Positions 45,184-62,437 of a DNA stretch of 64,000 bases are shown here, piece by piece. This DNA comes from Lepus europaeus (taxonomy: Eukaryota > Chordata > Mammalia > Lagomorpha > Leporidae). The notes below the pieces were generated by a model. It searched no databases and was not told where the DNA came from. It was given only the letters and a program-made list of their open reading frames with translations. Position numbers and translations under genes: made by a program. Positions within the stretch are counted from its first letter, which is position 1, and each line of letters begins with the position of its first letter. The stretch spans positions 9,599,342 to 9,663,341 of the forward strand of contig NC_084832.1 in the NCBI RefSeq assembly GCF_033115175.1, written 5' to 3'.

Positions 45184-46104
45184 TTGTGTTTACAACAGCT
45201 ATATTCTATGGAAAGTCAACAGCAAGCTAACATACACTCAACAAAATGCTTACACAGTGCTCACTGTTGAAAGACATTGTACTCCACTCTGATTTGACTC
45301 CCCATTCCCTCCACAAGGTAGTGAATTGTGTCTTGACATGCCTGGCCCTCTGGAAACTAGATCAGAGTTTCTGGCTTATCAGGGAGAGAATCCAACATGT
45401 TCCCTCAAAGGACCAAAAGACGACTTGACAATTACTTCTGGCCAAGCAACAGGATCACTCTATGTTCCTGGAGGAGCAGAGCCCCCCTCCAGCTCAGCAC
45501 GTTGCTCCCCAGACACATTTTGTCAGCAGACTCTCTTCCAACTCTGTGTCTGTAATGAACACTTTGCCCTCACAGAGCTGACTCAGAGGGATGTGCGAGG
45601 CCTCCACGTGTGGTGTGCCCTAGATCTTGAATGTGCTCCCAAACAAATGCCTAATAGTTGAGAGCCCATCTATCACAGAGACAACTGTATGTGCTCCCAT
45701 TACAGAGCTACATGCAAAATCTAGCCATGTGGGAATGGGAAGAGCAAAAATAAATCTCTATTATGCATGTATTATGTATGATTTCAACCAAAGCAACAAG
45801 GCCTACAAAGTAACAAGGCTTAACAAATTTGCACCAAAGACTTCTTATTCCAATTTTAACATTTTTGTGCATATGGTTTGTGCAAAAAAATTGTTTTGGA
45901 GACTGATTGTTAATGTTTCAAGTACCTAATCTAAGTGTCATTCATTTATGCTAATCCAGTAAGTCTTAGATAACATTCAAGTGCACATTTTCCCTACACT
46001 TTTATGATTGTAATATTGAAACACTGGCTTTACTATTTTTAACTTTCCTAGAAACTTATCTTCATGATTTTATCTTTTCCTATTTTCCTTTACCAACTGA
46101 ATCC
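45184..46104. other. Unassigned intergenic sequence
   Basis: No recognised gene. A 111-codon frame at 45326-45661 has no known domain. Confidence 0.45.
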
Positions 46105-46192
46105 TAACTTCTACACTTTCAGGCTATATGACCTGGAGCAAGTCACTTTACATCCTCTGCCTGACATTCTTCACTTTAGAAGTGGAATATGA
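46105..46192 (+). repeat. MIR: MIR, left part, interrupted by composite copy 2
   Basis: The sequence CTTTCAGGCTATATGACCTG, 'gagcaagtcactttacatcctctgcctgacattcttcactttagaagtgg', resembles the MIR core 'ctgtgtgaccttgggcaagtcacttaacctctctg...'. It continues at 51252 after the insertion. Confidence 0.72.
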
Positions 46193-46202
46193 GGAGAGCG
46201 GC

Positions 46203-46212
46203 AAGATGGCGG
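46203..46212 (+). promoter_or_regulatory. YY1-like site at L1 5' end
   Basis: AAGATGGCGG starts 11 bases inside the element, the same place as in the other L1 5' ends. Confidence 0.55.
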
Positions 46213-47042
46213 AATAGGCAGGGAGCACACTATTAGTCCGGGGGAGAGACAGTTTAATATAAGTAGAGATACTGCAGGGTCAAGGAAGAGTAGGGGATGA
46301 AACAGCAGAGGAAACTCTTCTGGAACTAGTGATTCACAGTGGACCTGCGTGGAGAGCGTGGGAGCCCAAGTTCGGGACACCAGCGGCAGAATCAACACAC
46401 CAGCGCTGGTACACGAGGTGAGCCAAACCTCAATAGCCCAAGACACCAGCGGGCAAGCGGAAAGAGAAGGCTTAGAAGAGAGAGAGGAAAAAAATAAAAA
46501 AAAGGTGACCGATACGGACACAAGTTTCTCTCTCTCCGCTCACCTCTCAAAGGCGAGCAAGACAAAGCAGGCGCCATTTTGGACATACGTCATAAGCAGG
46601 GCGACCTCAGGTCTGCACCGGCCCTGAGCCTAGCAGAAACACCTGACTCTGGGGGGAGGGGTGAAATAACAGGAGAATAGCATCTAATTTAGCAACCCAG
46701 TGGGAGACTGCAGGAGAATTGGAGCCCACACTGAGGGCAGCAGAGATTCCCTGTGTGGTCCTTGGGAAAGAGCTTCCGATCTCTGGCTCCTGTGGGTATA
46801 TCATTTGCCTGCTAACTACCTCCAATTACGTTCAGCTGTGCAGAATTACTTCCCTTTTGAATCAAAAAAAGAAAGAGAGATTTACCACACCTAACCTGGG
46901 AGTGTCATCTTTGACACACCCTCAACCCTGAGAAACCAAACACAGCTCTCAGTCCACACTCATCTCAAGCCTCTAAGGCTCCACTGAAAGCAGACAGTCC
47001 ACTTAATATAGAGCCATAGTGTAACAAGAAAAAACCCCACAG

Positions 47043-48098
47043 TGAAGAAACCAAATATCTCCAACATGCCAAACAACAAACGCAAAAACCAAGCTAACAA
47101 GAACAAGGAAGACACTGATGCCCCCAAATGAAAAAGACACCCCAATTTACGATTATGAAGATGATGAGATAGAAGAAATGCAAGAAGCAGATCTCAAAAA
47201 ATTGATAAGAACATTAAGTTCTCAAAAACAAATTCTTGAACTACAGGAATCCTTAATGGACAAGATAGAAAATCTCTCTCGTGAAAATGAAATATTAAGG
47301 AGGAATCAAAATGAAATGAAACAACTAGTAGAAAAAGAAACTGTGATAGTGACGAGAAACCATAATGAAATGAAGAATTCAATAGATCAAATGACAAACA
47401 CATTAGAGAGCCTTAAAAACAGAATGGGCGAAGCAGAAGAGAGAATATCAGACTTAGAGGACAGAAAACAGGAAAGGAAACAGGCAAACCAAAGAAAAGA
47501 AGAAGAAATTAGAAATCTAAAAAATATTGTCGGTAATCTACAGGATACTATTGAAAATCCGAACATTCGGGTTCTAGGAGTTCCTGAAGGCCTGGAGAGG
47601 GAGAAAGGATTAGAAGGCATTTTCAGTGAGATACCAGCAGAAAATTTCCCAGGTTTGGAGAAGGACAGAGGCATCTAAGTACAGGAAGCTTATAGAACCC
47701 CTAATAAACATGACCAAAAGAGATCCTCACCACGACATGTTGTAATCAAACTCACCACAGTGAAACATAAAGAAAAGATCCTAAAATGTGCAAGAGAGAA
47801 ACGTCAGATTACTCTCAGAGGATCTCCAATTAGACTCACAGCAGACTTCTCATCAGAAACCCTACAAGCTAGAAGGGAATGGCGAGACATAGCCCAACTA
47901 CTAATAGAGAAAAACTGCCAGCCCAGAATACTATATCCGGCAAAGCTCTCATTTGTGAATGAAGGTGAAATTAAGACTTTTCATAGCAAACAGAAACTGA
48001 AAGAATTTGTTGCCACTCATCCTGCCCTGCAAAAGATGCTTAAAGATGTGTTACACACAGAAACACAGAAACATGGTCACCAATATGAAAGAAGGTAA
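47043..48098 (+). pseudogene. L1 ORF1, frameshifted and with the shared TAA
   Basis: The expected start MPNNKRKNQ is present near 47067. A 2-base loss at about 47110-47118 (GACACTGATGCCC versus GAAACTATGACGCCC in copy 1) throws it out of frame. The rest reads openly from MPPNEKDTPI at 47118 through the coiled coil and first part of the RRM-like domain to the TAA at 47676-47678, then in the same frame to 48098 (GHQYERR stop). The TAA is the same GGCATCTAAGTACAGG seen in copy 1 and in the 53.9-62.4 kb L1. Confidence 0.85.
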
Positions 48099-48138
48099 AG
48101 GAAGGAAACCTCACAGCAAAAGATCACAGGAAGCTCAA

Positions 48139-50788
48139 TTTCTCTTTGACATAGAATTAAACTCTGATGCTCTGTTAAATCAATGTGTTAAAGTAATCTA
48201 TTATGTTCTCTTGATGTCTGTTAAATTCTAATTGTTCAAAAACAGCTGAATTTTTATTAAGAGCTATGGGTTATTTAAATATGTGCTTATTTTCAAAGAT
48301 TTGAATAATCACCTTGTAACAATGATCAAATTTGGTCTATGTTATGTCATGATTTTAAGGAATCTTATTTCAACCAGATATTTTGGATTTTGAGCCTTCT
48401 TGGCATTCTTGACAGGCATTCAAAACATCAAAGTTTCAAACAATCTGGTCTCTAAAATTTCCAGTAAATCCTGGACTTTGGTTTTTCCCGTTTGGGCCCA
48501 ACTGAAAAAATCGAAGGACCTATGTCTCTCATCTTATAGAGACACCAACTAATCAGGCTATTTGGATTATATTAGAAGGACTGTCAAGATGTGACGTGGT
48601 ACTAAATTTTAAGTTTCTATAATGGAAAATGCTATTAATACAAATGTTTGAGAATTAAAAAGTCTAATGATCTTGTGTTACTAGACATGATAGTTATCTT
48701 AATGAGAAAGCCCCAGAGGACTAAAGGGTTAAATACTTGTAAAATCCTACAGGTGCTTTCAAAAATACTGTGAAGTAAGCAAGTGCCTCTTGTTGGTTGA
48801 TGAGTTCATAATTTTAAACATGGCGACTTAAAGTCTTTTGTCATCCATAGTTATATATGATGTGCTGCTCATAAAACTAAAGCGTTGTTGGTTCTGTGTT
48901 TAGCTGTCCTCCTATAGGTTCCTATGGACTTTTTCCAGCCACTTCTATTGTATTCAGTATTTTGGGATGGCTCTGTAAACAGATGAAGCCAACAATGTAT
49001 TAAAAATACCAACTGAGAGAAAGTATGGTTAACTGAGGTTACTAAAAAGAAAAAGCAATTCAAATCAATTGGCAATCTACAAAAAGAGTTAAAGATTTTA
49101 AAAGCTATTATTAAAATTGCTATATTGGTCTATTATGCTATGTTATATGTGTGTACATATTGTATGTCCACCTGGGGAAATTTTATTAAGAGTTTTATTT
49201 TAAATGGCTTATAGATAAGATTGTCCATAAATTCAAGCTGCTAAAATCAATCAAAGATACATTTTAATTTGTGTGACCTGAATCTGTGTATCATATGTTT
49301 TAAACGTGTTGGTAGAAAGAAACTAAAAACATTTTAGATGGCTGTGCTTAAGTTTACTGGTTAAACAAACTACACCATGTTAGATATTTAAGAGGTGTTT
49401 CCAAATACATGATTCTTAAAATTTATAGAAGGCATTGGACCTTCTGGTAAATGTTTTCTTAAGTTGTTATCTAATGGTTGAAACGGTTTGCTAAGTATTC
49501 ATGTAATATTGCTATTGTCAGCAAGCGATCTAGGACTTGCTCCCTCATTTCTCTATTCTAAGCCCAACTTGTTCTTTCATTTCTCTATTCTCTTCAAGGT
49601 AGGAAACTAATTCTATTATAAAGGAATCTGTAGGATGCACAATTTAATCTTTAGACCTTATAAAAGAGATGGCTAACATTTTTCTGTAATAGCATAGCCA
49701 AAATAAGAACTTAAATAATAATCTCATAGCTAGATTCACTTCGCCATCAGCGAAGTATACAGTAAGTAGAAAAAACCTCCCTTTCAGACCAAAGGGAAAG
49801 AAAGTTTTAAAGTGAGAATATAATTTTCCTCATGGGCATTGTCTACCTTAGAAAAACTACTACAGAACATGCCTGTGACTATAGACTTGTAGTTCAGGCC
49901 ACCGAAGATTAGAGATGGGACACGGGCACTCCCTTGACTTGCATCCTCTGGTCTGCTTTAACACAAACCAGGAGGAAAAGAAAGCTCGGCATCAGAAGCA
50001 ATGAGTGGCAGGCCTATTAATGGCTGATCTGTACAGCGATCTGCCCTCAAGGAGACCCAACAGGCCAGTCCACTGTAGTAGCTTTCAATGTGGTAAGCCT
50101 GGGCTTCAGCAGAAGTCAGCTTGTGAAGAGCCCTGGCAGCTCTGCCAAGAGTTGGATCACTGGAAATGGACCTGCCCTGGAGTCGAAGGATGCCCAGGTC
50201 AGAGCCACAGATCTTTTTGGCTCTAAGCTGAAAAGCCCTTCACTCAGCCCAACTTCCAAAGTGACCACTGCAGCTGAGGGGATGGCCACGTAGGGTCAGC
50301 AATATTGAAGGCAGAACTGTAAATTTCTTGTTAGAGATGGCCCCTGCCTTTACCTGGCCAGCTCTCCTCCCAGGCCAGCTAATTAATGAAAGTCATCAGG
50401 GTGCCTTTCCTCAGGTGGTTCACACCTCCCTTAGGATATACCCCATGTGAAGAGATAGATAGGCCTGGGCCTCTGAATTTACAAGGCCTAAAGCCCACCA
50501 GATTATTATCAAGCCCCTTCTATCAGGTTCTATTTGCCTCTCAATCAGAAAACTTAATTGTAGCTTAGACAGCACCTTTCTTAGCTCCTCTAATAATGAC
50601 TCTGTCCTTTGTTCTAGGCCCTGTCTAGTGCACTTGGGCCTCATTCCTTTGTAATCATAACCTCTACTCTACCACCAATGGCTCTACTCCCAACCTGTGT
50701 GTACTGATGGTCCTCTTCCCCACTACATTTTGTATAATTGTTCAAACCTGGTTAATGCCACTCTTAGGATCATTGGTTACTATCCTCA
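48139..50788 (+). other. Non-L1 cargo segment, copy 2
   Basis: This is the counterpart of 3604-6250 with the same order: AT-rich leader, conserved hairpin (49738-49756), nucleocapsid-like stretch (50005-50226), protease-like stretch (about 50288-50380) and possible hydrophobic transmembrane remnant (about 50575-50625). Both junctions with L1 sequence fall at the same place in the two copies. Confidence 0.6.
50005..50226 (+). pseudogene. Retroviral gag nucleocapsid-like remnant, copy 2
   Basis: The 73-codon frame contains the same degenerate CCHC-like motif as copy 1 (LCQELDHWKWTCP, first Cys replaced by Trp). An upstream TGG to TGA change at about 50003 removes the longer frame seen in copy 1. 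Confidence 0.5.
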
Positions 50789-51251
50789 CCCTGTCTTTTA
50801 TGACCTTGTCTAAATATGATCAGAGTCGGCAAACTTGGAAGGCTTCCATAGCCTTGGCAACTCATGACGACAGCCTAGGGTGGTTACTGGCGCCATAAAC
50901 TAGAGTGTCAATTTGTTGGGTCAACAACAGGAGCCACTGTGCACTTGCTCCTCAAGTGGGATCTCTGTCCTTAATGTGCTGTACATTGTGATTTAATGCT
51001 ATAAGTAGTATTCCAACAGTATGTTTCACTTTGTGTTTCTATGTGGGTGCAAACTGTTGCAATCTTTATACTAAATTGATCTTCTGTATATAAAGAGAAT
51101 TGAAAATGAATCTTGATGCAAATGGAAGGGGAGAGGGAGCGGGAGAGGGGAGGGTTGCTGGTGGGGGGGAAGTTATGGGAGGGGGAAGCCATTGTAATCC
51201 ATAAGCTGTACAGTGGAAATTTATATTCATTAAATAAAAGTTAAAAAAAGA

Positions 51252-51330
51252 AGAAGTGGAATATGAGAGATCCCACCTCATGGAGTTGGCAGAATAACTG
51301 ATTATGTTCATATATTGAAAAGCAAGCAGA
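51252..51330 (+). repeat. MIR: MIR, right part
   Basis: After the duplicated 16 bases the MIR text resumes: 'agatcccacctcatggagttggcagaataactgattatgtt', like the MIR 'tacctcatagggttgttgtgaggatt' segment. Confidence 0.68.
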
Positions 51331-52179
51331 GCTGAAGTGCAGCAGACCTGGGTCATCCTCAGATTCAATATCTCCATCAGGGAGAAAGAAAACATTTCAT
51401 TTTATAATAACTGAAATTTTGTACTACATGGTGTATACTCAACAAGGATTAGGTATTATTATTACTAAAAGCCTGCCATTCAGCAAGCTCATGTTCCAGA
51501 TATCTCAGTCCTAGACGTGCTTATCTCGATCAGTTTCATCAATAATATTCCCCTCATTGGCTGACTTTGGACTTATCCCTGGTTCTGTGGCTTTTCTTTC
51601 AAACTCCCTATTGCCATGCTATTGTATTTGTCCTCTGGCTCCAATCTCTCCTGGCTATTGTAGGTAACTTTGTGGGATGCCTACCCTCAAACACCCTTGG
51701 CAAAATAAGGAAACTAGGACAAGCAGGTACCTGTGTACCCGGAGGGAGCTGTTCAGGAGCATGTGCTTGGAAAAGGCGGATTAAGCAGCCCTGGGGAAAT
51801 CAGCATAATGCACTTTTGAAGCTTCTTTGAGCTGTCTTTTTTGCATAATTTTGTGGATTAAAGAGAAATTAATAATATTTTTAAATGCTACTTTCATTGC
51901 ATTTGAATGGACAGAAAATTTGCCCTCAACTAGATGGCAACCTTTGCACGTGCTATATTCCTATTTCCCTTTCTTGGGCCAGCTAGGAATGGAGGAAGAA
52001 ATGAGACACACCCAAATCCAGAAGAAACAGAGTGTTGATTGGCTCAGTCTAGCCAGGCCTCTGATTGACAGCAGTCAGCTGTAACACAGCTCGTGCCCTT
52101 GGCTCTCCTCATCTCCACTGTTAGCACCACCAACCTTCAGGGCCTATTACCTCTAACTTGGGTTGTAAAAGCTTCCAAG
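51331..52179. other. Unassigned intergenic sequence
   Basis: No recognised gene or repeat. Frames of 60-87 codons at 51567-52084 carry no known domain. Confidence 0.4.
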
Positions 52180-52475
52180 TCTTTCAAATCAATGCCACGT
52201 TCATCTTGTTTACACTCAGATCTTCAGTGGTTGCCTATGGCCTGCCATGTAAAGTAGGAACTGCACATTCAAGGTCCTGTGGAAGTTGATGTTTCGCCAC
52301 AACCTAACTTTCTGGCCCCATCTGTGCTGACTGCTTACACATACTATAGACTCCAGCAAGGTGAATCTGACTCAGAGATGCACAATAGCTTTTCTACGAG
52401 GAACTTCTCTTCCCAGTTCTCCCAAACTTTTACTCATTTTCCACATCAAATTCTACTTCCTTTCTGACCACAATC
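52180..52475. repeat. L2: L2-like ancient LINE fragment
   Basis: 'cagtggttgcctatggcctgccatgtaaagtagg', 'catctgtgctgactgcttacacatactatagactcc' and 'cttctcttcccagttctcccaaac' follow the order of a common L2 3'-region text. Orientation was not determined. Confidence 0.55.
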
Positions 52476-52913
52476 ATCATATCCACCCACTCTCACAGTA
52501 AGATCTAATCTCTTCTCCATCAAACCCCTCAGCGCTGAAGGCACCCCTCCTTGGGCCCTAATCACATTCTTCTCTATGTGCTAATCATCTGCAGATTGAA
52601 TTTTTTTTTGTTGTTGCCACCATCAAACCATGCTCACCTTGAGGATAAAGACTGTTTCACTATATCACCTGTCATTCTGAGTTTGGCATACCAAAAGCAT
52701 TGAAGAAACATTTTTCAAACTGAATTGAACATTTATGATAGAGAAATATCCTTTGATCTGTATTTATTTAAATTTAATTTTATTTATTTTTCAAATAGTA
52801 CCAATTATATCAACCCAATATTTTCCTCTTTTGTTCCATATAATTGCCAATATTCTCAGTAGGTTGTATCTATGTATTGAAAAACCAGAGAGGGAGAAAG
52901 AGAGAGAGGGAAA

Positions 52914-52914
<1 letters not shown>

Positions 52915-52959
<45 letters not shown>
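52915..52959. repeat. (GA)n microsatellite
   Basis: About 20 near-perfect GA units follow a GAGA-rich lead-in. Confidence 0.95.
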
Positions 52960-52960
<1 letters not shown>

Positions 52961-53159
52961 GGAGAACCACACTGTTTTTAATATTTCCAAATGGGACTCC
53001 ACCAGTATTTCATGTTCTCAGGTGTCAGCATAACATGCCAGGCTATGGATCCACTGAAATAATAATATAAAGCTTAGAAACAAAATTGCACTATCATCCT
53101 TTGGGATGGTACATCTCAATTATTCCTTGTTTTATCTCTAAAAGAGTTTTTCATTCCTG

Positions 53160-53530
53160 CTGTGCTTTGAATGTATCCCCAGACCCATGTGTTAGAAAAT
53201 GTAATCTTTAATGCAACAATGTTGGAAGGTGAGCCTGAAAAGAAGTGATTGGGCCATGAGTGCAGAGACTCATGAGTGGATTAACATTGCTGTAATGGGA
53301 ATGCCTTGTCAGAAAAGCGAGTCTTCCCTTCATGCTTTTTCCGTTGCACATGCTCACTTGTCTTTTTACAATTTGCCATGTTATGAATCAGCAAGAAGCC
53401 CTCACCAGGGCTCCACAAAGTGACACTAGACTCTCCAGCCTCCAGAATTGGGAGACAAATTTATTTTCCTTATAAATTACCCAGACTGTGGTATTCTATT
53501 ATAGCAGCAGAAAATGGATTGAGATGAGCT
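53160..53530 (+). repeat. MaLR-type LTR, sense
   Basis: The text resembles MST/MLT LTRs: 'tgctttgaatgtatccccagacccatgtgttag', 'gaagtgattgggccatgagtgc', 'cagcaagaagccctcaccaggg', 'cagcctccagaattgggagacaaatttatttt' and 'acccagactgtggtattctattatagcagcagaaaatgg'. Confidence 0.8.
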
Positions 53531-53885
53531 CCGTGAGTTTAGTGTTCTCTCTCATTGTAAATAATTCACTTAACAAATGCAGAATAATGGCATTAGGTTT
53601 AATAATAAAAAGTGATGAATACTGATAATAAATAAATATCTCTTTATGTTCCTCACACCTTGTTCATGATATCTGTGGTTTCTGGTTTCAGAATCTGTGC
53701 CTTTTCAATGCCTTCAGGTCTAAAAGTTAAAAGGTGGGAACAATGAAAAGATTTACTGTCATTAGGACACTGTGACTTTGTAGTCAATATTTTAAGTACG
53801 AAGCCGGTGGCTGTTAATTTAATAAATAGTTCAAATATTTTGTCTTATTTTTCAACAGGAGCACCTGGAGGAACATACTATTCTT
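53531..53885. other. Unassigned spacer
   Basis: AT-rich, nothing recognised. Confidence 0.4.
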
Positions 53886-55339
53886 GTTTAAAGATTTTTT
53901 TATCTTTTAATTAATGAATATAAATTTCCAAAGTACAGCTTATGGATTACAATGGCTTCCCCCCCATAACTTCCATAACTTCACTCCCACCCGCAAACCT
54001 CCCCTTTCCCACTCCCTCTCCCCTTCCATTCACATCAAGATTCATTTTCAATTCTCTTTATATACAGAAAATCAGTTTAGTATATATAAAGATTTCAACA
54101 GTTTGCCCTCACATAGCAACACAAAGTGAAAAAATACTGTTGGAGTACTAGTTATAGCATTAAATAACAGTGTACAGCACATTAATGACAGAGATCCTGC
54201 ATGATATTTTTTTAAAAACATTGATTAATTTTCAAGGGTTTTTTTTTTTTCATTTTCAATTATCTTTATATACAGAAGATCGATTCAGTATATACTAAGT
54301 AAACATTTCATCAGTTTGCACCCACACATAAACACAAACTATAAAAATACTGTTTTAGTACTAGCAATATCATTACTTCACATTGGACAACCCATTAAGG
54401 ACAGATCCCACATGGGACGTAAGTACACAGTGACTCCTGTTGCTGACTTAACAATTTGACAATCTTGTTTATGGCGTCAGTAATCTCCCTAGGCTCTAGT
54501 CATGAGCTGCCGAGGCTATGGAAGCCTTTAAGGTTTGCCGACTTCGATCTCATTCCGACAGGGTCATAGTCAAAGTGGAAATTCTCTACTCCCTTCAGAG
54601 AAAGGTACCTCCTACCTTGAAGGCCCTGTTCTTTTACTGGGATCACACTTGCTGAGATCCTCCATTTAGGTCTTCTTCTTCTTCTTCTTCTTCTTTTTTT
54701 TTTTCCAGAGTGTCTTGGCTTTCCATGCCTAAAATACTCTCATAGGCTCTTCAGCCAGATCCAAATGCCTTAAGGGCTGATTCTGAGGCCAGAGTGCTAT
54801 ATAGGACATCTGCCATTCTATCAGTCTGCTGTGTCTCCCCCTTCCCATGTAGGATACTTCTCTCCCTTTTTTGGTTTTATCAGTTAGTATTAGCAGACAC
54901 TTGTCTTGTTTGTGTGATCCCTTTGACTTTTAGATCTATCAGTGTGATCAATTGTGAACTGAAATTGATCACTTGGACTAGTGAGATGGCATTGGTGCAT
55001 GCCACCTTGATGGGATTGTATTGGAATCCCCTGGCACATTTCTAACTCCATAATTTGGGGCAAGTCCGATTGAGCATGTCCCCAATTGTACATCTCCTCC
55101 CTCTGTTTTTCTCATTCTTATATTTAACCGGGATCACTTTTCAGTTAAGATTTAAACACCTAAGAATAATTGTGTGTTAATTACAGAGCTCAACCACTAG
55201 TACTAGAACAACAACAACAACAAATACTAAAAAGGATAAAGTATTACATTGTACATCAACAGATAGCACAAGAGCTGATCAAGTCACTGTTTCTCATAGT
55301 GTCCATTTCACTTCCACAGATTTCCCCTTTGGTGTTCAG

Positions 55340-60298
<4,959 letters not shown>

Positions 60299-60340
60299 TT
60301 TTGGGTTTCCTGTGATCTTTCGCTGTGAGGTTTCCTTCCT

Positions 60341-61729
60341 TTACCTTCTTTCATATTGATGACCGTGTTTCTGTGTTTCTGCATGTACCACATCTTTAAG
60401 CATCTTTTGCAGGGCTGGACGAGTGGCGACGAATTCTTTCAATTTCGGTTTGCTATGAAAGGTCTTTCTTTCACCTTCATTCACAAATGAGAGTTTTGCA
60501 GGATATAATATTCTGGGCCAGCAGTTTTTCTCTCTTAGTACCTGGGCTATATCTCACCATGCCCTCCTTGCTTGTAGGGTTTCTGATGAGAAGTCAGCTG
60601 TGAGTCTAATTGGGGATCCTCTGAGGGTGGTCTGACGTTTCTCTCTTGCACATTTTTTTTTTAATTTTTGACAGGCAGAGTGGACAGTGAGAGAGAGAGA
60701 CAGAGAGAAAGGTCTTCCTTTGCCATTGGTTCACCCTCCAATGGCCGCCGCGGTAGGCGCGCTGCGGCCGGCGCACCGTGCTGATCCGATGGCAGGAGCC
60801 AGGTGCTTCTCCTGGTTTCCCATGGGGTGCAGGGCCCAAACACTTGGGCCATCCTCCACTGCACTCCCTGGCCACAGCAGAGAGCTGGCCTAGAAGAGGG
60901 GCAACCGGGACAGGATCGGTGCCCCGACCAGGACTAGAACCCAGTGTGCTGGCGCCGCAAGGCGGAGGATTAGCCTATTGAGCCGCGGTGCCGGCCTCTC
61001 TTGCACATTTTAAGATCTTTTCTTTATGTTTCACTGTGGTGAGTTTAATTCAATGTGTTGTGGTGAGGATCTCTTTTGGTCATTTTTATTAGGGGTTCTT
61101 TAAGCTTCCTGTACTTAGATGCCTCTGTCCTTCTCCAAACCTGGGAAATTTTCTGCTAGTATCTCACTAAAAAGGCCTTCTAATCCTTTCTCCCTCTCCA
61201 TGCCTTCAGGAACTCCTAGGACTCGAATGTTCGGTTTTTCAATAGTATCCTGTAGATTCCTGACAATATTTTTTAGATTTCTAATTTCCTATTCTTTTCT
61301 TTGATTTGCCTGTTTCCTTTCCTGTTCTCTGTCTTCTAAGTCCGATATTCTCTCGTCTGCTTCACCCATTCTGTTTTTAGGGCTCTCTAATGTGTTTGTC
61401 ATTTGATCTATTGAATTCTTCATTTCATTATGGTTTCTCGTCACTATCACAGTTTCTTGTTCTACTAGTTGTTTCATTTCATTTTGATTCCTCCTTAATA
61501 TTTCATTTTCATGAGAGAGATTTTCTATCTTTTCCACTAAGGATTTCTGTAGTTCAAGAATTTGTTTTTGAGAACTTCTTAATGATCTTACCAATTTTTT
61601 GAGATCTGCTTCTTGCATTTCTTCTATCTCATCATCTTCATAATCTTGAATTGGGGTGTCTTTTTCATTTGGGGGCATCATAGTGTCTTCCTTGCTCTTG
61701 TTACCTTGGTTTCTACGTTTGTTTGGCAT
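60341..61729 (-). pseudogene. L1 ORF1, interrupted by stops and a CSINE
   Basis: The start MPNKRRNQGNKSKED at 61729 is followed by an acidic segment, a coiled coil, then a TAG at about 61286 (QRKE-stop-EIRNLKN) and the shared TAA at about 61110 inside the RRM-like domain. The CSINE is inserted at 60657-60996 in the CTD. The C-terminal homology resumes and ends near 60341 (HQYERR stop). An extra in-frame Met at 61786 extends the frame by 19 codons, but the other copies support 61729. Confidence 0.88.
60642..61011 (-). mobile_element. CSINE: CSINE, antisense, young, inserted in L1 ORF1
   Basis: The 3' end of the SINE is at about 60669 (plus strand TTTTTGACAGGCAGAGTGGA) and the head ends GCCGGCC at 60996. 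The 15-bp repeat tctcttgcacatttt lies at 60642-60656 and 60997-61011. It carries an extra GC-rich 'ggccgccgcggtaggcgcgctgcggccggcgcacc' block near 60740-60778, a young-subfamily feature. Confidence 0.95.
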
Positions 61730-61817
61730 CTTGGAGCTGTGGCCAAAGAGCTCTGTTTGGTTCTTCAGGGTTAAGGGTGTGCCCAAGGTGACTCACCTAG
61801 ATTGTTCTCTGGCTTGC

Positions 61818-61860
61818 TCTCTTGCTCTCTCTCTCTCTCTCTCTCTTTTTTTTTTTTTAG
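61818..61860. repeat. (CT)n and T-run in L1 5' UTR
   Basis: About 13 CT units are followed by a T run (GA/A-rich on the element strand), between the L1 5' UTR proper and ORF1. The composite copies have a shorter A-rich run in the equivalent place. Confidence 0.85.
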
Positions 61861-62405
61861 ACTCAGTTGGGAAGAAATTCCACACAGCTCACCGGGTTGC
61901 CTAGGTTACGGAGTTTGTTTTACATATGTAAAATGGTGCCTGCTCTTTGTCTTGCTCGACTTTGTAAGGTGAGTGGAGAGAGATGCTAGTGACCCTTCCG
62001 GTTCCCCTTGTTTGTTTGCTTTTTTTTCTCTCCTCCAGTCAGCCTGGTGCAGTCCTCCCCACCCCCCTCCATGGGAATCAGACCACGCTCTAACCTTCCC
62101 GGCCAATGTCTCGGATTACATTTCCTTCCAGCACGGGGGCTCAAATTCTGTGGCTGGGCTTCTGTGGCTGGGCTCGCTGGGTTCCCCACTCTTGCGGCTC
62201 CGATCTCACAGCTCTGCTCCCGCGGTGTGGCTCGGCACAGCAGTGGGCCACCTTGCTCTCCCCGTAGGTCTTCTGTGTCACATCCACTAGATCTGGAAGA
62301 GTTTCCTCTGCAGTTTTTTTTTTCTGAGTCTCTTCCTGAGGGTACAGTAACTCCACTTTTGTTAAACTATCTTTTCCTGGACTGTTGGTGCGTGCCCTCA
62401 CTCTT

Positions 62406-62415
62406 CCGCCATCTT
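62406..62415 (-). promoter_or_regulatory. YY1-like site at L1 5' end
   Basis: The minus strand reads AAGATGGCGG, 7 bases inside the element start. Role inferred from the human L1 analogue. Confidence 0.55.
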
Positions 62416-62437
62416 GGCTCCGTTTAAATAGATTTTT

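Larger units (their letters stand above)
46193..51251 (+). mobile_element. Composite non-autonomous L1/retrovirus-like element, copy 2, with TSD
   Basis: Same architecture as 1616-6728. The 5' end GGAGAGCGGCAAGATGGCGG is at 46193. The 5' UTR lacks about 50 bases found in copy 1 (near 1895-1945). Then come ORF1 (47043-48098), cargo (48139-50788), and an L1 3' UTR with a G-rich tract ending at the A-rich tail near 51251. The perfect 16-bp repeat agaagtggaatatgag at 46178-46193 and 51252-51267 shows target-primed insertion into a MIR; the last G may belong to the element. By eye the two copies are colinear and mostly identical over about 5 kb with scattered substitutions and small indels. The flanks differ completely, arguing against segmental duplication. 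Confidence 0.9.

Noticed and set aside
45326..45661. 111-codon frame downstream of the PSMB3 pseudogene
   Set aside because: No family recognised; length is within chance for a 64-kb window.
1616..51251. Interpreting the two composite elements as a segmental duplication
   Set aside because: Flanking sequences are unrelated, copy 2 has a perfect target-site duplication inside a MIR, and both end in A-rich tails.
54671..54705. (TCTT)n run as a separate microsatellite insertion
   Set aside because: It is a small expansion of the pyrimidine run present at the same place in the other L1 3' regions (41410 and 57760).
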